A stretch of 28,269 nucleotides of DNA from Pseudonocardiaceae bacterium (GCA_025937115.1 JAICSB010000003.1:1-28269), one strand, 5' to 3'; positions 6,602 to 14,426 are shown, counted from the first letter of the stretch. A program made the numbers and translations. Notes: generated by a model from the sequence alone, not told the origin.

Positions 6602-6929
6602 TGACGTCCGTTCTACGGTACCGACCGGATCCGTGACCTGGCCTCGATCCACAGGGCATGTTGATCATGGAAGGTAGACAGAGATGTTGGCACCCGGGGC
6701 TGACCCCGGGCCACCTAGTTGATCATGAACTTTCGGGGGAAATATCTGGTGATCCGTGACGGTGATCGTCGTCGACGTCCAGATGGGACCCATTGCGCAC
6801 AGTGCTCGAAGATCGCCGAGACTCCACGGTTCGCCAGCGGACACCACGCGTCCCGGCTGCTGGCTGCTGGCTGGTGTCTAGGGATCCGCAGCGGTCAGAG
6901 TCTGGGCAGGTTGCGCTCGATCCGGGTAG
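6602..6929. other. Gene-free spacer with direct repeats around a hairpin
   Basis: No gene is supported here. GTTGATCATG occurs at 6660-6669 and again at 6718-6727, each containing the palindrome TGATCA, and between them lies the hairpin at 6693-6710. The hairpin could end the rightward 6098-6601 transcript. The repeats could equally be resolvase subsites, although resolvase sites normally lie upstream of the gene, which here would be around 7512-7562. Confidence 0.45.
6693..6710. terminator. Short GC hairpin
   Basis: CCCGGGG at 6693-6699 and CCCCGGG at 6704-6710 form a perfect 7-bp stem with the tetraloop CTGA. It lies about 90 bp after the stop of the 6098-6601 gene and 220 bp beyond the stop of the leftward resolvase. 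It has no U tract. Confidence 0.4.
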
Positions 6930-7511
6930 TCATGAGTTGGCCAGCGCGGCACTGGGCGCGGTGTCCTCGGCAAGCAGTCGGTACAGGGTGGACCGGCCTA
7001 CCTTGAGCACGCCTCGGATAGTGGCCACAGACTCGCCGGCATCACGCATCCGGCGAGCCAGCGCTACCTGGTCGGCATCCAGTGCGGGGGGACGGCCGGT
7101 CTGTCGGCCACGAGCTCGCGCTGCCTCTCGTGCGGCGGCAGAGCGTTCGGCGATCAGTGTGCGCTCGTACTCGGCGAGCGAGCCGAAGATCCCCATGACC
7201 ATCCGGCCGGTGCTGGTGGAGGTGTCCACGTTCTCGCGCAGCGACCGCAGCACAATGCCCTTGCCGTCGAGCTCGGCGACGGTCTCCAGGATGCCCCGTA
7301 GGGACCGGCCTAGCCGATCGAGTGCCACCACGACCACCGTGTCGCTCTCGCGCAGGTAGTCGAGCATCGCGAGCAGGCCCTCGCGATCGGTGCTAGCTCC
7401 GGAGAGCTTGTCATCAAAGATGCGCTCGACGCCGACCGCGAGCAGGGCGTCGCGTTGCTGGTCGAGGGATTGCGCTTTCGTGCTCACCCTCGCGTAGCCG
7501 ATGGTTGCCAT
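6930..7511 (-). CDS. Serine resolvase/invertase of the Tn3 resolvase family
   Basis: 193 residues from the ATG at 7511, where the family sequence starts. The catalytic domain shows GYARVSTKAQSLDQQ, with the nucleophilic serine in the ARVS motif at about residue 10, then VVVVALDRLGRSL, LRSLRENVDTSTSTGRMVMG and IFGSLAEYERTLIAERSAAA. The C-terminal helix-turn-helix is GESVATIRGVLKVGRSTLYR. Length and motifs are those of small resolvases and invertases, and it lacks the long C-terminal part of integrating serine recombinases. No transposase is nearby, so it is unlikely to be part of an intact Tn3-type transposon. It could resolve multimers of the excised circle or be a transposon relic. Confidence 0.9.
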   Translation of the reverse strand: MATIGYARVSTKAQSLDQQRDALLAVGVERIFDDKLSGASTDREGLLAMLDYLRESDTVVVVALDRLGRSLRGILETVAELDGKGIVLRSLRENVDTSTSTGRMVMGIFGSLAEYERTLIAERSAAAREAARARGRQTGRPPALDADQVALARRMRDAGESVATIRGVLKVGRSTLYRLLAEDTAPSAALANS

Positions 7512-7562
7512 GCACCCAGTGTCCCAGAAGTCGGCCCTTAACACCATAGAACTGGTCCTAGT

Positions 7563-7823
7563 TTAGGGACAGCTTTCGGGACGCCCTGTCCTGGCGTCTG
7601 CGGTGTGCCCGGCGTCCCGCTGCAGTTGTCCCGTTTCCAACAAATCGGGACTGCCACCGGCGAGCATCGCGAGCGCGTCAGCCGCGCCGCGCAGATAGGC
7701 CAGATGCAGCGGATCGGCCACACAGTCCGGTGCCGCGTTTACCCCGTCGACCACCGCGCGCAGCCACATCGCGGCGTCGGACACGTCGGTCACCGGGTCA
7801 CCGGCGGTGTGATCAGCGGCCAT
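7563..7823 (-). CDS. Small helical protein of unknown function
   Basis: 86 residues starting MAADHTAGDPVTDVSDAAMW at 7823, overlapping the end of the upstream gene by 11 bp. The central part, LHLAYLRGAADALAMLAGG, looks like a helical hairpin common in small actinophage and plasmid proteins. The C-terminus is polar. The overlap implies coupling with 7813-8142. No function recognised. The downstream resolvase begins 52 bp further and may be independently transcribed. Confidence 0.55.
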   Translation of the reverse strand: MAADHTAGDPVTDVSDAAMWLRAVVDGVNAAPDCVADPLHLAYLRGAADALAMLAGGSPDLLETGQLQRDAGHTADARTGRPESCP

Positions 7824-8142
7824 CGATCCATGCTCGCAACGTGCGGGCACGGGAGTAGTAGCCGGTGGCCAACTCGCGGGACTGCGTGGACTCGGCTCTC
7901 GCCCGCAACACCTCGACCATCGCCTCAGTGGCGGCGCTGGCGTCTGCTGGCAGCGTGCAGCCGGGTTCGGGCAATTCTCTAGCGCGAGCCTGGTAACCCT
8001 TGATCAGCATTGGATCACTGCAGGCTGCTGCCTTCGCCAGCAGTTCGGCGCGCTCGTCCGGTGCCGCGTTGGATTTGTGGACCTTGGTCAGCGGAGCAGA
8101 GTGTGCGGTGAATCTCGCGGTCGGATCGGTGGTGTAAGCCAT
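7813..8142 (-). CDS. Unrecognised 109-aa protein
   Basis: Begins MAYTTDPTARFTAHSAPLTK and continues with alternating helices (DERAELLAKAAACSDPMLIK, then GYQARARELPEPG and ATEAMVEVLRARAESTQSRE), ending SRARTLRAWIDGR. The ribosome site is weak (AGAGAG eleven bases upstream). It is the first gene of a two-gene overlap with 7563-7823 and follows the leftward coiled-coil block after a 143-bp gap. No family assignment. Confidence 0.55.
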   Translation of the reverse strand: MAYTTDPTARFTAHSAPLTKVHKSNAAPDERAELLAKAAACSDPMLIKGYQARARELPEPGCTLPADASAATEAMVEVLRARAESTQSRELATGYYSRARTLRAWIDGR

Positions 8143-8285
8143 GGGGTGGCTCTCTAAGGTCGGGTGTACGCGATAGTGATATCGGCCGCAGCGCGAGCGC
8201 TCTTCGCGGTTCCGTGATCGGCGCCAGCGATTGCCGCAGCCCTGAGGCTCTATGCGGCGCGCGCTCTATAGCGTCACTGTCAATC

Positions 8286-8552
8286 TTACCCGTGGTGACC
8301 GTCAGTCTGGGTACTACTCGCCAGCGCATCGCGTACCAAACGCTGGCTGAGCACAGTGCACGCCACGTCCACGCCGGCCACTGCGGTGAGTACGTCCCTG
8401 GCGACCGCGCCGACTGCGTCGAGTCTGTCCCAACTGGTGCACGGATTGATATTGCTCAGTAAGTTGATCAAGCCTTCCGTATCGGCCCGCAACACTGCGC
8501 ACAAATAGGCCCGTGCCCACTGATCGTGGTGTCGCTCCAGCGGCGTGGTCAT
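8286..8552 (-). CDS. Unrecognised 88-aa protein
   Basis: Begins MTTPLERHHDQWARAYLCAV, followed by INLLSNINPCTSWDRLDAVG and DVLTAVAGVDVACTVLSQRL. It is probably all-helical. It lies 22 bp after the stop of the 228-aa coiled-coil gene on the same strand, consistent with one transcript. No strong ribosome site and no recognised domain, so reading-frame support comes mainly from operon position and codon bias. Confidence 0.5.
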   Translation of the reverse strand: MTTPLERHHDQWARAYLCAVLRADTEGLINLLSNINPCTSWDRLDAVGAVARDVLTAVAGVDVACTVLSQRLVRDALASSTQTDGHHG

Positions 8553-8574
8553 CGCGGATTCATCGCACCGCTGG

Positions 8575-9261
8575 TCACCGCAGTGCCCGCCGCCGTTTCG
8601 CGGCGTCGCCCAGCATGATCAGTCGGATGATCTCTGCAGCGACCGACTGGAGACCTCGCGCCTGAATTACGGAGAGCATCAGCTGCCAGCAATCGGAATC
8701 TCGATCATGAGCGCGCTCTAGGACGGCCGACCACGACGGCGGCTCCTCCGCGTCGACGTCGGTACCGAGTTGCCCGGCGCGCAGTCGCAGTGACCCGGCC
8801 GTGGCGGCGAGCTGCGCATGGCTTGCCTTAGCGGCGGCGACCTCGGAGATCAGGGCGTCCAGCGCATCGCTGATCACTGCGACCGTGTCGGGGAGCAGCG
8901 ACGGCAGGTCTGGCAGTCGGTCGGTGTATGCCGCCAGCGCCGCGCCGTAGCTCGCGACATCGTTGTCAAGTTGCTGCCAGGCGAGGACGTCGGCGATCTT
9001 GGCATCCAGATCGGCCAAGAGGGTGCCAAGGTGCTCGGCGGCGTGCCCACGGTCGGCCAGTTCCCGTTCCCTAAGGTGAACCCTTTCCGCGAGCAGATCG
9101 GCGTTCTCGCCGACTTCGATGCAGTCGGCCCAATCGGTCCGGGCAGCGCTGAGGTCCTCGACAATGTCGCGTTGCTCGCTGCGGATGTCTTCGAGTCGGT
9201 CGCCGAGCTGCCGGCGCCGCTCGCGCAGCGTGACCAGGTCATCCGTCGTCGCAGTGGTCAC
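8575..9261 (-). CDS. Long coiled-coil protein of the inner element
   Basis: 228 residues starting at a GTG that overlaps the upstream stop as GTGA. The N-terminal half is a charged heptad region (LRERRRQLGDRLEDIRSEQ, ERVHLRERELADRGHAAEHL). The middle is helical with LPDLPSLLPDTVAVISDAL, and the C-terminus, RGLQSVAAEIIRLIMLGDAA, ends in KRRRALR. There is no signal peptide or membrane segment. It is translated together with the 115-aa coiled-coil gene just upstream, so the two may associate. Structural, tape-like or chromosome-handling roles are all possible; none is shown. Confidence 0.65.
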   Translation of the reverse strand: MTTATTDDLVTLRERRRQLGDRLEDIRSEQRDIVEDLSAARTDWADCIEVGENADLLAERVHLRERELADRGHAAEHLGTLLADLDAKIADVLAWQQLDNDVASYGAALAAYTDRLPDLPSLLPDTVAVISDALDALISEVAAAKASHAQLAATAGSLRLRAGQLGTDVDAEEPPSWSAVLERAHDRDSDCWQLMLSVIQARGLQSVAAEIIRLIMLGDAAKRRRALR

Positions 9262-9605
9262 GCCGCGCTCACCCCGGATCGGATGCTGTCGGCCTCGCGC
9301 TCGATCAGCGCGACGAGTTGGCCGTCGACGCCTCGCCCTAGCGCGGTGGTCCTGGCGCCCCCAGCGTGCCCTAGAGCGTTGCGGAGCTGCGTCCGCTCGT
9401 GCTGGGCCTGCGCCAGCCCTCCGGTGATCTCCTGGCGCTTCTCGCGCAGCCGGTCGGCCTCGACCTTGAACGGTTCGTGCAAGATCGTCGTGATTGCGCC
9501 GACCACAGTCGACAACTCGGCGCGTCGCTGATCAGAATTGATGTTGATCTTGAGTTCATCTCGTCGGGAAATCAGCTCGTCGAGGGTCGGTCCGTTACTA
9601 CTCAC
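9258..9605 (-). CDS. Short coiled-coil protein
   Basis: 115 residues beginning MSSNGPTLDELISRRDELKI. Heptad-like stretches are EADRLREKRQEITGGLAQAQ and HERTQLRNALGHAGG. It overlaps the upstream HTH gene by 8 bp and the downstream 228-aa gene by 4 bp, so all three are coupled. No enzyme motif. Probably a partner of the downstream coiled-coil protein. Confidence 0.6.
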   Translation of the reverse strand: MSSNGPTLDELISRRDELKININSDQRRAELSTVVGAITTILHEPFKVEADRLREKRQEITGGLAQAQHERTQLRNALGHAGGARTTALGRGVDGQLVALIEREADSIRSGVSAA

Positions 9606-10023
9606 TTGTGCTCCCTAATTCGACTTCGAGTCGTGCGATTTCGGCGTCGATGCCGCCGAGCGTCATGATTTCAGTGCGGAGCGGTGCGAGCGTGCCGAGC
9701 AAACGGGCCCTGTGCTCCTCCCACCGCGCGATGCCCAGCCAGGCGTCGATGCGATTACGCAGTCCCGCCTTGACGTCCATCGCGATCGTGAGCAGGTCCT
9801 TAACCGCCTTATCGGCCAGCTCGCCAGCCTCGGCGCGGTGTTCGTCGACGTTGCGCATAGGGATCTCGGCGAGAGTTTGCCGATAAAGTTGGCCACAGCG
9901 CTGCCCGGTGAGACCGACCTCGGCGCCGATTTCCGCAAACGACCAGCGTTTGGCGCGCAGCTCCACCACTTTAGCGCGCTTCTGCGCTCCCTCTGGGGTC
10001 AATCTAGGTCTACTGAATGCCAC
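9598..10023 (-). CDS. HTH protein resembling a small terminase subunit
   Basis: 141 residues from the GTG at 10023, chosen because GGGAGG lies about ten bases upstream; the GTG at 10032 is almost on that site. The helix-turn-helix is KRWSFAEIGAEVGLTGQRCG and the segment after it, QLYRQTLAEIPMRNVDEHRA, leads into a long helix and IARWEEHRARLLGTLAP. The pattern of HTH, helical bundle and W-E-x-R-A-x-L-L-G is one I associate with small actinobacterial proteins carried by phages and islands that resemble TerS DNA-recognition subunits. No large terminase is visible, so the role could be satellite DNA packaging or plain regulation. Confidence 0.6.
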   Translation of the reverse strand: MAFSRPRLTPEGAQKRAKVVELRAKRWSFAEIGAEVGLTGQRCGQLYRQTLAEIPMRNVDEHRAEAGELADKAVKDLLTIAMDVKAGLRNRIDAWLGIARWEEHRARLLGTLAPLRTEIMTLGGIDAEIARLEVELGSTSE

Positions 10024-10315
10024 CTGAAGCACCTCCCGACGAAAGTCTCATTGCGCCGCACGTTATCCGAGCGCACCTGCCGGGTACGGCCGCCCCGCCG
10101 TTCCCGCTCATGGCGCCTTGACTTTCCCCTTGCGCAAAGACGAAAGGCGGCCTTGACGGTAGGGGGTGGTGGTGGGTTCGGTGTGCCGCCGGCGGTGGGC
10201 ATGGTTGTTGATCGTCATCCTTTGCAGGTGGTGACGGGTGAGTGACGGGTGTGATGGGTTTACAGCTTTGCCCCACACGCGTGTGGGGCAGTAACCGATA
10301 AACCCGTCACACCCG
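10024..10315. other. Non-coding gap between HTH gene and primase
   Basis: No supported gene. A 36-codon leftward frame (10108-10218) is basic and has only a weak ribosome site. The right third is the iteron/palindrome array described separately; the left part presumably carries the promoter of the leftward 10023-8286 gene block. Confidence 0.5.
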
Positions 10316-10320
10316 TCACT
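10231..10320. repeat. Iteron and nested palindrome array, candidate replication origin or terminator
   Basis: GTGACGGGT occurs at 10231-10239 and 10242-10250, with the variant GTGATGGGT at 10251-10259; two inverted copies follow at 10302-10310 and 10311-10319. As a result 10241-10262 and 10299-10320 form 22-bp arms with one mismatch. Inside them, 10269-10290 is a perfect 22-bp palindrome centred on CACGCGTG. The right arm overlaps the primase stop codon. Repeats of this kind beside a P4-type primase-helicase recall iteron origins, but a strong terminator of the primase transcript is the main alternative. Confidence 0.6.
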
Positions 10321-11836
10321 CGGCACCATCCGCGGCGAGTCCGATGCCGCGCCACACGGCGCCGATGTTGGTGCGGTTGGTGTCGTATCCCCGGCCTCGC
10401 AGCGCCGTGGTGAACGCCTTGTTAGTACCGGGCTCCTCGCTCTCCCGGGCGCACCACGCGGACCACGTGCCGAACAGCTCCGAGGAGCGCACAGTGAAGT
10501 TCGGGCCGAGCAGGCAACGCTCGTCGAGGAACCGTCTGAGCGCGTCGGATTCGATGCGGTAGCTGTTGGTGGCGGAGGTGACGGGCTCGGGTTCGTCGAG
10601 ACCCCGGCTTCGCCAGTCGCGGTAGCCGTCGACGACCCACGTCAGGATCGCGTCGGCCTCCAGAACGAGCCGCTGTCCGAGGTCTTCGTCGCGCTCGGAC
10701 GCAGGGATAACCACGGGCCAGGGCACCAGCTGAATGCGTCGCCATATCCCCTCGTCGGTACCCGAGACTAGCGGCTTGTGATTGGTAAGCATCACGAAGG
10801 TGTGCGACGGGTCGAACGACCAGAAGTCCTCCCGCATCCGGCGTGCTTTCAGTCGGTCACCGCCGGTCAGCCGTTTGACGGTGGCCTCGGCGAGTCGTCT
10901 ACCCGCGTCGCTCTCGTGCAGGATCGCCAGCCGCAGGCCGAACAGGTCCGCAGTCCCAGTGGGGTGCGCATCGAAGTTGCGAGCAGTGAGCAGATCCGGG
11001 TCGGCAGCGTCGGCGTACTCGCCCAACGCGGCGATGATCGCGTTGATAAAAGTGCCCTTGCCGTTGGCCCCATCGCCCCAGAAGATCGGCAGCACATGCT
11101 CGGAGACGCGGCCCTCCAGCGCGTGCCCCACCAGCCGGGCGAGAAAGTCACGCATCTCCTGGACGGGTTGTACCCGTTGCAGAAACTTGGACCATTCGGC
11201 GCCCCTGGCTGCTGGGGCGTATGCGGCGCCGGTGAGCTTAGTCAGCAAGTCGGCTGGATCGTGGGCACGGAGCTGCCTGGTGCGCAGATCGAAGGTGCCG
11301 TTGCGGCAGTTGAGCAGGTATGGATCCGCGTCGAAGGCCTCGGGACTGATGGCGATCGCTTGGTGCGTGCTGGCCAGTGTCAGCGCGCCGGAGATACCGG
11401 CGGAGGACTCACCTCGGCGGCCCAGGTTCAGTGCAGCCTTGCGCTCCTGTTGGTCTGTGATGGCCAGAGCGTCGGTGTAGATGCGGCGGGCGATTGCCGT
11501 CATCCACCGTTTGGCTTGCCCGGTGGTGTCATGTGCCCAGCGCGTGCCATCCCAGACGAGCCATCGGTGCCAGACCGGGACATAGCGCAGTCGGCTGCCG
11601 TAGGACTGAATGAGCCGGTGTGCGTATCCCAGCTCGGTCCAGGGTTCGTACGGCATCGGATCCGCCGGCAATATCTCGGCACGGGCGCCGCAGGCTGCAG
11701 GTTTCGGGCTATCGATATTGCCTGAGTCCGCGCCCCGCAGTGGCAACTCCAACTTGCCCAGGCCGTTGCGCTGGGCGATCTCCTGTGCGAACTGACCACG
11801 GTCCGCGTGATCTCCCGCATCGTTCGTTGCGGTCAC
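10316..11836 (-). CDS. P4-type primase-helicase (D5_N plus SF3 helicase)
   Basis: 506 residues from the GTG that overlaps the upstream stop as GTGA. The conserved part begins PWTELGYAHRLIQSYGSRLR, with VWDGTRW as in D5_N/primase-associated domains, and contains ILHESDAGRRLAEATVKRLT plus GGDRLKARRMREDFWSF. The SF3 Walker A is WGDGANGKGTF (about residue 251), Walker B lies in RLAILHESD (about 300), and TFVMLTNHKPL is the sensor Asn region, with a winged-helix-like C-terminus. Such proteins unwind and help replicate phages, plasmids and satellites. No N-terminal primase catalytic domain is present, so it may be the helicase half or act with a host primase. It heads the replication module. Confidence 0.92.
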   Translation of the reverse strand: MTATNDAGDHADRGQFAQEIAQRNGLGKLELPLRGADSGNIDSPKPAACGARAEILPADPMPYEPWTELGYAHRLIQSYGSRLRYVPVWHRWLVWDGTRWAHDTTGQAKRWMTAIARRIYTDALAITDQQERKAALNLGRRGESSAGISGALTLASTHQAIAISPEAFDADPYLLNCRNGTFDLRTRQLRAHDPADLLTKLTGAAYAPAARGAEWSKFLQRVQPVQEMRDFLARLVGHALEGRVSEHVLPIFWGDGANGKGTFINAIIAALGEYADAADPDLLTARNFDAHPTGTADLFGLRLAILHESDAGRRLAEATVKRLTGGDRLKARRMREDFWSFDPSHTFVMLTNHKPLVSGTDEGIWRRIQLVPWPVVIPASERDEDLGQRLVLEADAILTWVVDGYRDWRSRGLDEPEPVTSATNSYRIESDALRRFLDERCLLGPNFTVRSSELFGTWSAWCARESEEPGTNKAFTTALRGRGYDTNRTNIGAVWRGIGLAADGAE

Positions 11837-12195
11837 GGGCTCCACCGCCAGTCGGGCTGTCCGTCTGGAGTGGGTGGCAGCGGCCAGCCCGACCGGTGCA
11901 GCGGCCAGGGCGGTGTCGGTTCCACCCACTCCCCGCGCCGAACCCGCTGCGCGACCAGCGCGCAGATCTTCTCGCCACTAGGTGAGATGGTCGGCCGGAT
12001 AGGGCGGCGGCCACGACGGCGCCGCTGGGAGGGAATCCCGCCATCCCAAGATCCAGGATCCCGCAGGTCACGCGAGCCCGAATCAGCAGCGAGCGGTGCG
12101 CTAGACTCGTCCCGATCGCTTCGTAGGCGGTTGCTCCTGGTGGTGGCGGGGGCGTCCGGTTGGCGGCCGGGCCCTCGCCCATTAATCACTTTCAC
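11833..12195 (-). CDS. Small hydrophilic protein upstream of primase
   Basis: 120 residues from the GTG that overlaps the upstream stop. The front is Arg/Pro-rich (KVINGRGPGRQPDAPATTRS), and the C-terminal third, GEKICALVAQRVRRGEWVEP, followed by a Trp/Pro-rich end PDWRWSP, looks like a compact domain. Both ends join neighbours by GTGA overlaps, which fixes the frame over a competing frame at 11709-12182. The coupling suggests an accessory role in replication. No family recognised. Confidence 0.65.
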   Translation of the reverse strand: MKVINGRGPGRQPDAPATTRSNRLRSDRDESSAPLAADSGSRDLRDPGSWDGGIPSQRRRRGRRPIRPTISPSGEKICALVAQRVRRGEWVEPTPPWPLHRSGWPLPPTPDGQPDWRWSP

Positions 12196-12368
12196 GCCGC
12201 GTCTCGCCTCCCCCGTTGGTCGGGGTCGACAGCCATCGCCCGGAGCGCCGCAGCGGCCCGCTCCAGTGCGGCAGGGTCCTCCACCGTGGGCGGCAACCCC
12301 TGCGCAGCGCGGGTCTCGATGACCTTGCGAAGGACTGCAGGATCGGGCTGTCGCACCGGGGAGTTCAC
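12192..12368 (-). CDS. 58-aa protein coupled into the primase operon
   Basis: 58 residues beginning with GTG, then NSPVRQPDPAVLRKVIETRA, QGLPPTVEDPAALERAAAAL and RAMAVDPDQRGRRDAA. Its GTG overlaps the stop of the upstream gene and its TGA overlaps the GTG of the next gene, so it exactly fills the space between them; this tiling is the main evidence that it is real. Probably a short helical protein. Function unknown. Confidence 0.7.
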   Translation of the reverse strand: MNSPVRQPDPAVLRKVIETRAAQGLPPTVEDPAALERAAAALRAMAVDPDQRGRRDAA

Positions 12369-12574
12369 CCGGCGCCGTCGTCGGCCAGCGCCGCCAGCTC
12401 GCGCTCGGCGGCCTGTGCCGCAGCCGCCAACTCGACGGCGTGGTCGCGGCTGCGGCTGATCGCAAACTCAAGCCGGGCATGGCGCGCGGCTTCTTTGTTG
12501 CGCCCAGCCGTATGACCGGCCAGACGGGCGCGGAGGATGCGCTGCTGCGGGGTCAATCTGGTCGATGCTGCCAT
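12365..12574 (-). CDS. First gene of the primase operon, small basic helical protein
   Basis: 69 residues from the ATG at 12574 (GAGGAGG about a dozen bases upstream; an in-frame GTG at 12586 sits nearly on that site). The sequence MAASTRLTPQQRILRARLAG is followed by HTAGRNKEAARHARLEFAIS and an Ala/Glu-rich helix (AAAAQAAERELAALADDG). It has the composition of a small DNA-binding or scaffold-like phage protein. It starts a chain of four genes (69, 58, 120 and 506 codons) linked by 4-bp overlaps. Function unknown. Confidence 0.65.
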   Translation of the reverse strand: MAASTRLTPQQRILRARLAGHTAGRNKEAARHARLEFAISRSRDHAVELAAAAQAAERELAALADDGAG

Positions 12575-12903
12575 AATGGCGCGCACCTCCTCGGGTACCG
12601 GGGATGGTGGGCCAGGGGCTCGGCTCAGGTTTGGCGCCGTGTGGCCGGGCTCCTGGTTTTCAATCGGGCGCCCAGACTAATAGCGCTAGCGATGCGGAAT
12701 GGCACCGGGGGGTGCCGTTAGGGCGCCGTCCCTATGCCAATCCCCCTTGCGATTCTCTCAATCCCCATTCGCATTTTCCGACATAATCCTGCGGCCGGTA
12801 ACTCAACGCACAGGGACGATTCCTCCGAGCACGCCTCGTACCACCAGGTGCGGTGTATAGGTAATGGGTTATCTCACGATGCGTGACGTTTCCGGGCTCG
12901 TGC
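12575..12903. other. Promoter region of the replication operon
   Basis: About 330 bases between the leftward replication operon and the 3' end of the leftward recombinase. No gene is supported. The segment around 12720-12880 is less GC-rich than its surroundings and should carry the operon promoter. I see no clear operator repeat. Confidence 0.45.
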
Positions 12904-14421
12904 TCAGGCCCGCCAGATCGGCTGTAGCCGGTCGGAGTCGAACCGGTTCCGGCCCATCACCGTCGCTGGGTGCACCATCACCTTCGCTAGCACCGCAGTG
13001 ATCACGGCGCGCCGCTGCGAGGTGTTCGAGCTCTCCCACCGATCGGTCATCTTGGCGAACGTGCCGACAAATCCGTCCAGGGCGTTCGTCCCGGTGCCCT
13101 GGGCCAGCTGGGCCCGGGCGGCGTCCAGTCTGGCCACGATCGGCGTCCGGGCGGCCTTCCATTCGGCCCGGGAGATGTCGCCGTTGCCGTGGTCGGCGGC
13201 CAGCGCCTCCAGCTCGTCCTCGTCGGCCCGGATCCGGGCATGCAGGTCCGGTTCCGGCGCCTCGCGCTGCCGTAGCCGCTGCGCCATCTCCGGCGAGTCC
13301 AGCGCGGTGAGCACCAGGTCGCGAATGTGGGCGTCGGTGACCTCACCGGTGATGGACAGTCCACCGCAACCGCCGGTGTCGCGATTGCAAACGTAGATCG
13401 GCTTGCCCCTCTGTGAGCGACCCACTAGCGGTCGCCCACACCGTTCGCACGCCAGGATGCCGCTCAGCAGACGCGTGCGGGTGCCGCCGGTGGTGAGGCG
13501 CCGATCCGCTCGGGTCAACAATGCACGGATTCGGTCGGAGTCCGCAGCGGTGATGATCGCGGGCCAGTCGGATTCGGTGCTGACGATCTCGCCGACCAGC
13601 GGCCGGGTGGTCGTGTAGGAGTTGCGGGGGATGTACTCCCGGCGTCCGGAGATCCTCGCGCTGCACAGCAGCCGCCGCAGCGTCGTTCTGTTCCACCGGT
13701 GACCGGCTGAGGTGAGGACCCCGCGGTCGTTGAGGCCGCGAGTGATCGACGCAATGGGTTCGCCGGCCAGCACCCGGCGGGCGCATTCCTCCACGATCGG
13801 CCCCTCGACGGGATCGACGTTCACGCCGATGATCCGGCGGCGCTGTTTCTCACCGTCACCGGAGATCACTTTGTAGGTCAGGACGTAGCCGTAGGGCCGG
13901 ATCCCCCCGGCCATCTGCCGCCCGGCCTTCGCTGACTGTTCGATCTTGGAGATAACACGTTCAGCCATGATCTGCACTTCCATGGTCCCGCATTCTCCCA
14001 GCAGGCCAGCCATGCCACGGCCGTACGCCGAGGACAGGTCAAGATCAGGACCCTTGACGGAGTAGATCGAGACGCGTTGCGCGCCGAGTTCCTCGATCCC
14101 CGCGGCCTGCTCACGCCGGTTACGCCACAGCCGGGCTAACTGATACACGACGATCACCTTCGCGTCGCCGCGTTCCACCGCAGCGAGCAACGCCGTATAG
14201 CCGGGCCGGTACTTCCCCTTCGATGCCGAGAGGTCGTTGTCGACGAACACCCCGGCCACGTCCAAGCCGCGCGCCGCGCACACTTCTTGCGCGAGGTCTT
14301 GCTGGCGTCCCACGCCTAGCTCCTGCCCGGCGACGTCCTTGGAGATCCGGCAGTAGACCAGCGCACTCGGGCGCGGGTGAGCAGCGTCCGGGCCAGGCTG
14401 CTGTTTGAGTGCGGCGGTCAT
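12904..14421 (-). CDS. Large serine recombinase (integrase of the inner element)
   Basis: 505 residues. The catalytic domain begins LVYCRISKDVAG, with the nucleophile at about Ser27, and continues with YQLARLWRNRREQAAG and GRGMAGLLGECGTMEVQIMA. The recombinase domain contains GGIRPYGYVL and ITRGLNDRGVLTSAGHRWN. A zinc ribbon follows (CERCGRPLVGR, then YVCNRDTGGCGG), then a charged coiled-coil region and a final VMVHPATVMGRNRF. This is the complete architecture of serine integrases, which move DNA between attP and attB and need a directionality factor for excision. The ATG at 14421 lies 25 bp from the right junction and has no obvious ribosome site, so transcription from within attP or a leaderless message is possible. 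It is almost certainly the enzyme that inserted this element into rep. Confidence 0.95.
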   Translation of the reverse strand: MTAALKQQPGPDAAHPRPSALVYCRISKDVAGQELGVGRQQDLAQEVCAARGLDVAGVFVDNDLSASKGKYRPGYTALLAAVERGDAKVIVVYQLARLWRNRREQAAGIEELGAQRVSIYSVKGPDLDLSSAYGRGMAGLLGECGTMEVQIMAERVISKIEQSAKAGRQMAGGIRPYGYVLTYKVISGDGEKQRRRIIGVNVDPVEGPIVEECARRVLAGEPIASITRGLNDRGVLTSAGHRWNRTTLRRLLCSARISGRREYIPRNSYTTTRPLVGEIVSTESDWPAIITAADSDRIRALLTRADRRLTTGGTRTRLLSGILACERCGRPLVGRSQRGKPIYVCNRDTGGCGGLSITGEVTDAHIRDLVLTALDSPEMAQRLRQREAPEPDLHARIRADEDELEALAADHGNGDISRAEWKAARTPIVARLDAARAQLAQGTGTNALDGFVGTFAKMTDRWESSNTSQRRAVITAVLAKVMVHPATVMGRNRFDSDRLQPIWRA

Positions 14422-14426
14422 GGCTC

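Noticed and set aside
6930..7511. Resolvase as part of an intact Tn3-family transposon
   Set aside because: No transposase and no terminal inverted repeats seen around it.
10108..10218. 36-codon basic leftward frame before the iterons
   Set aside because: Weak initiation signal and low complexity; could be real but cannot be supported.
11709..12182. Alternative 157-codon leftward frame over the start of the primase region
   Set aside because: The competing frame at 11833-12195 joins both neighbours by GTGA overlaps and has a better protein-like composition.
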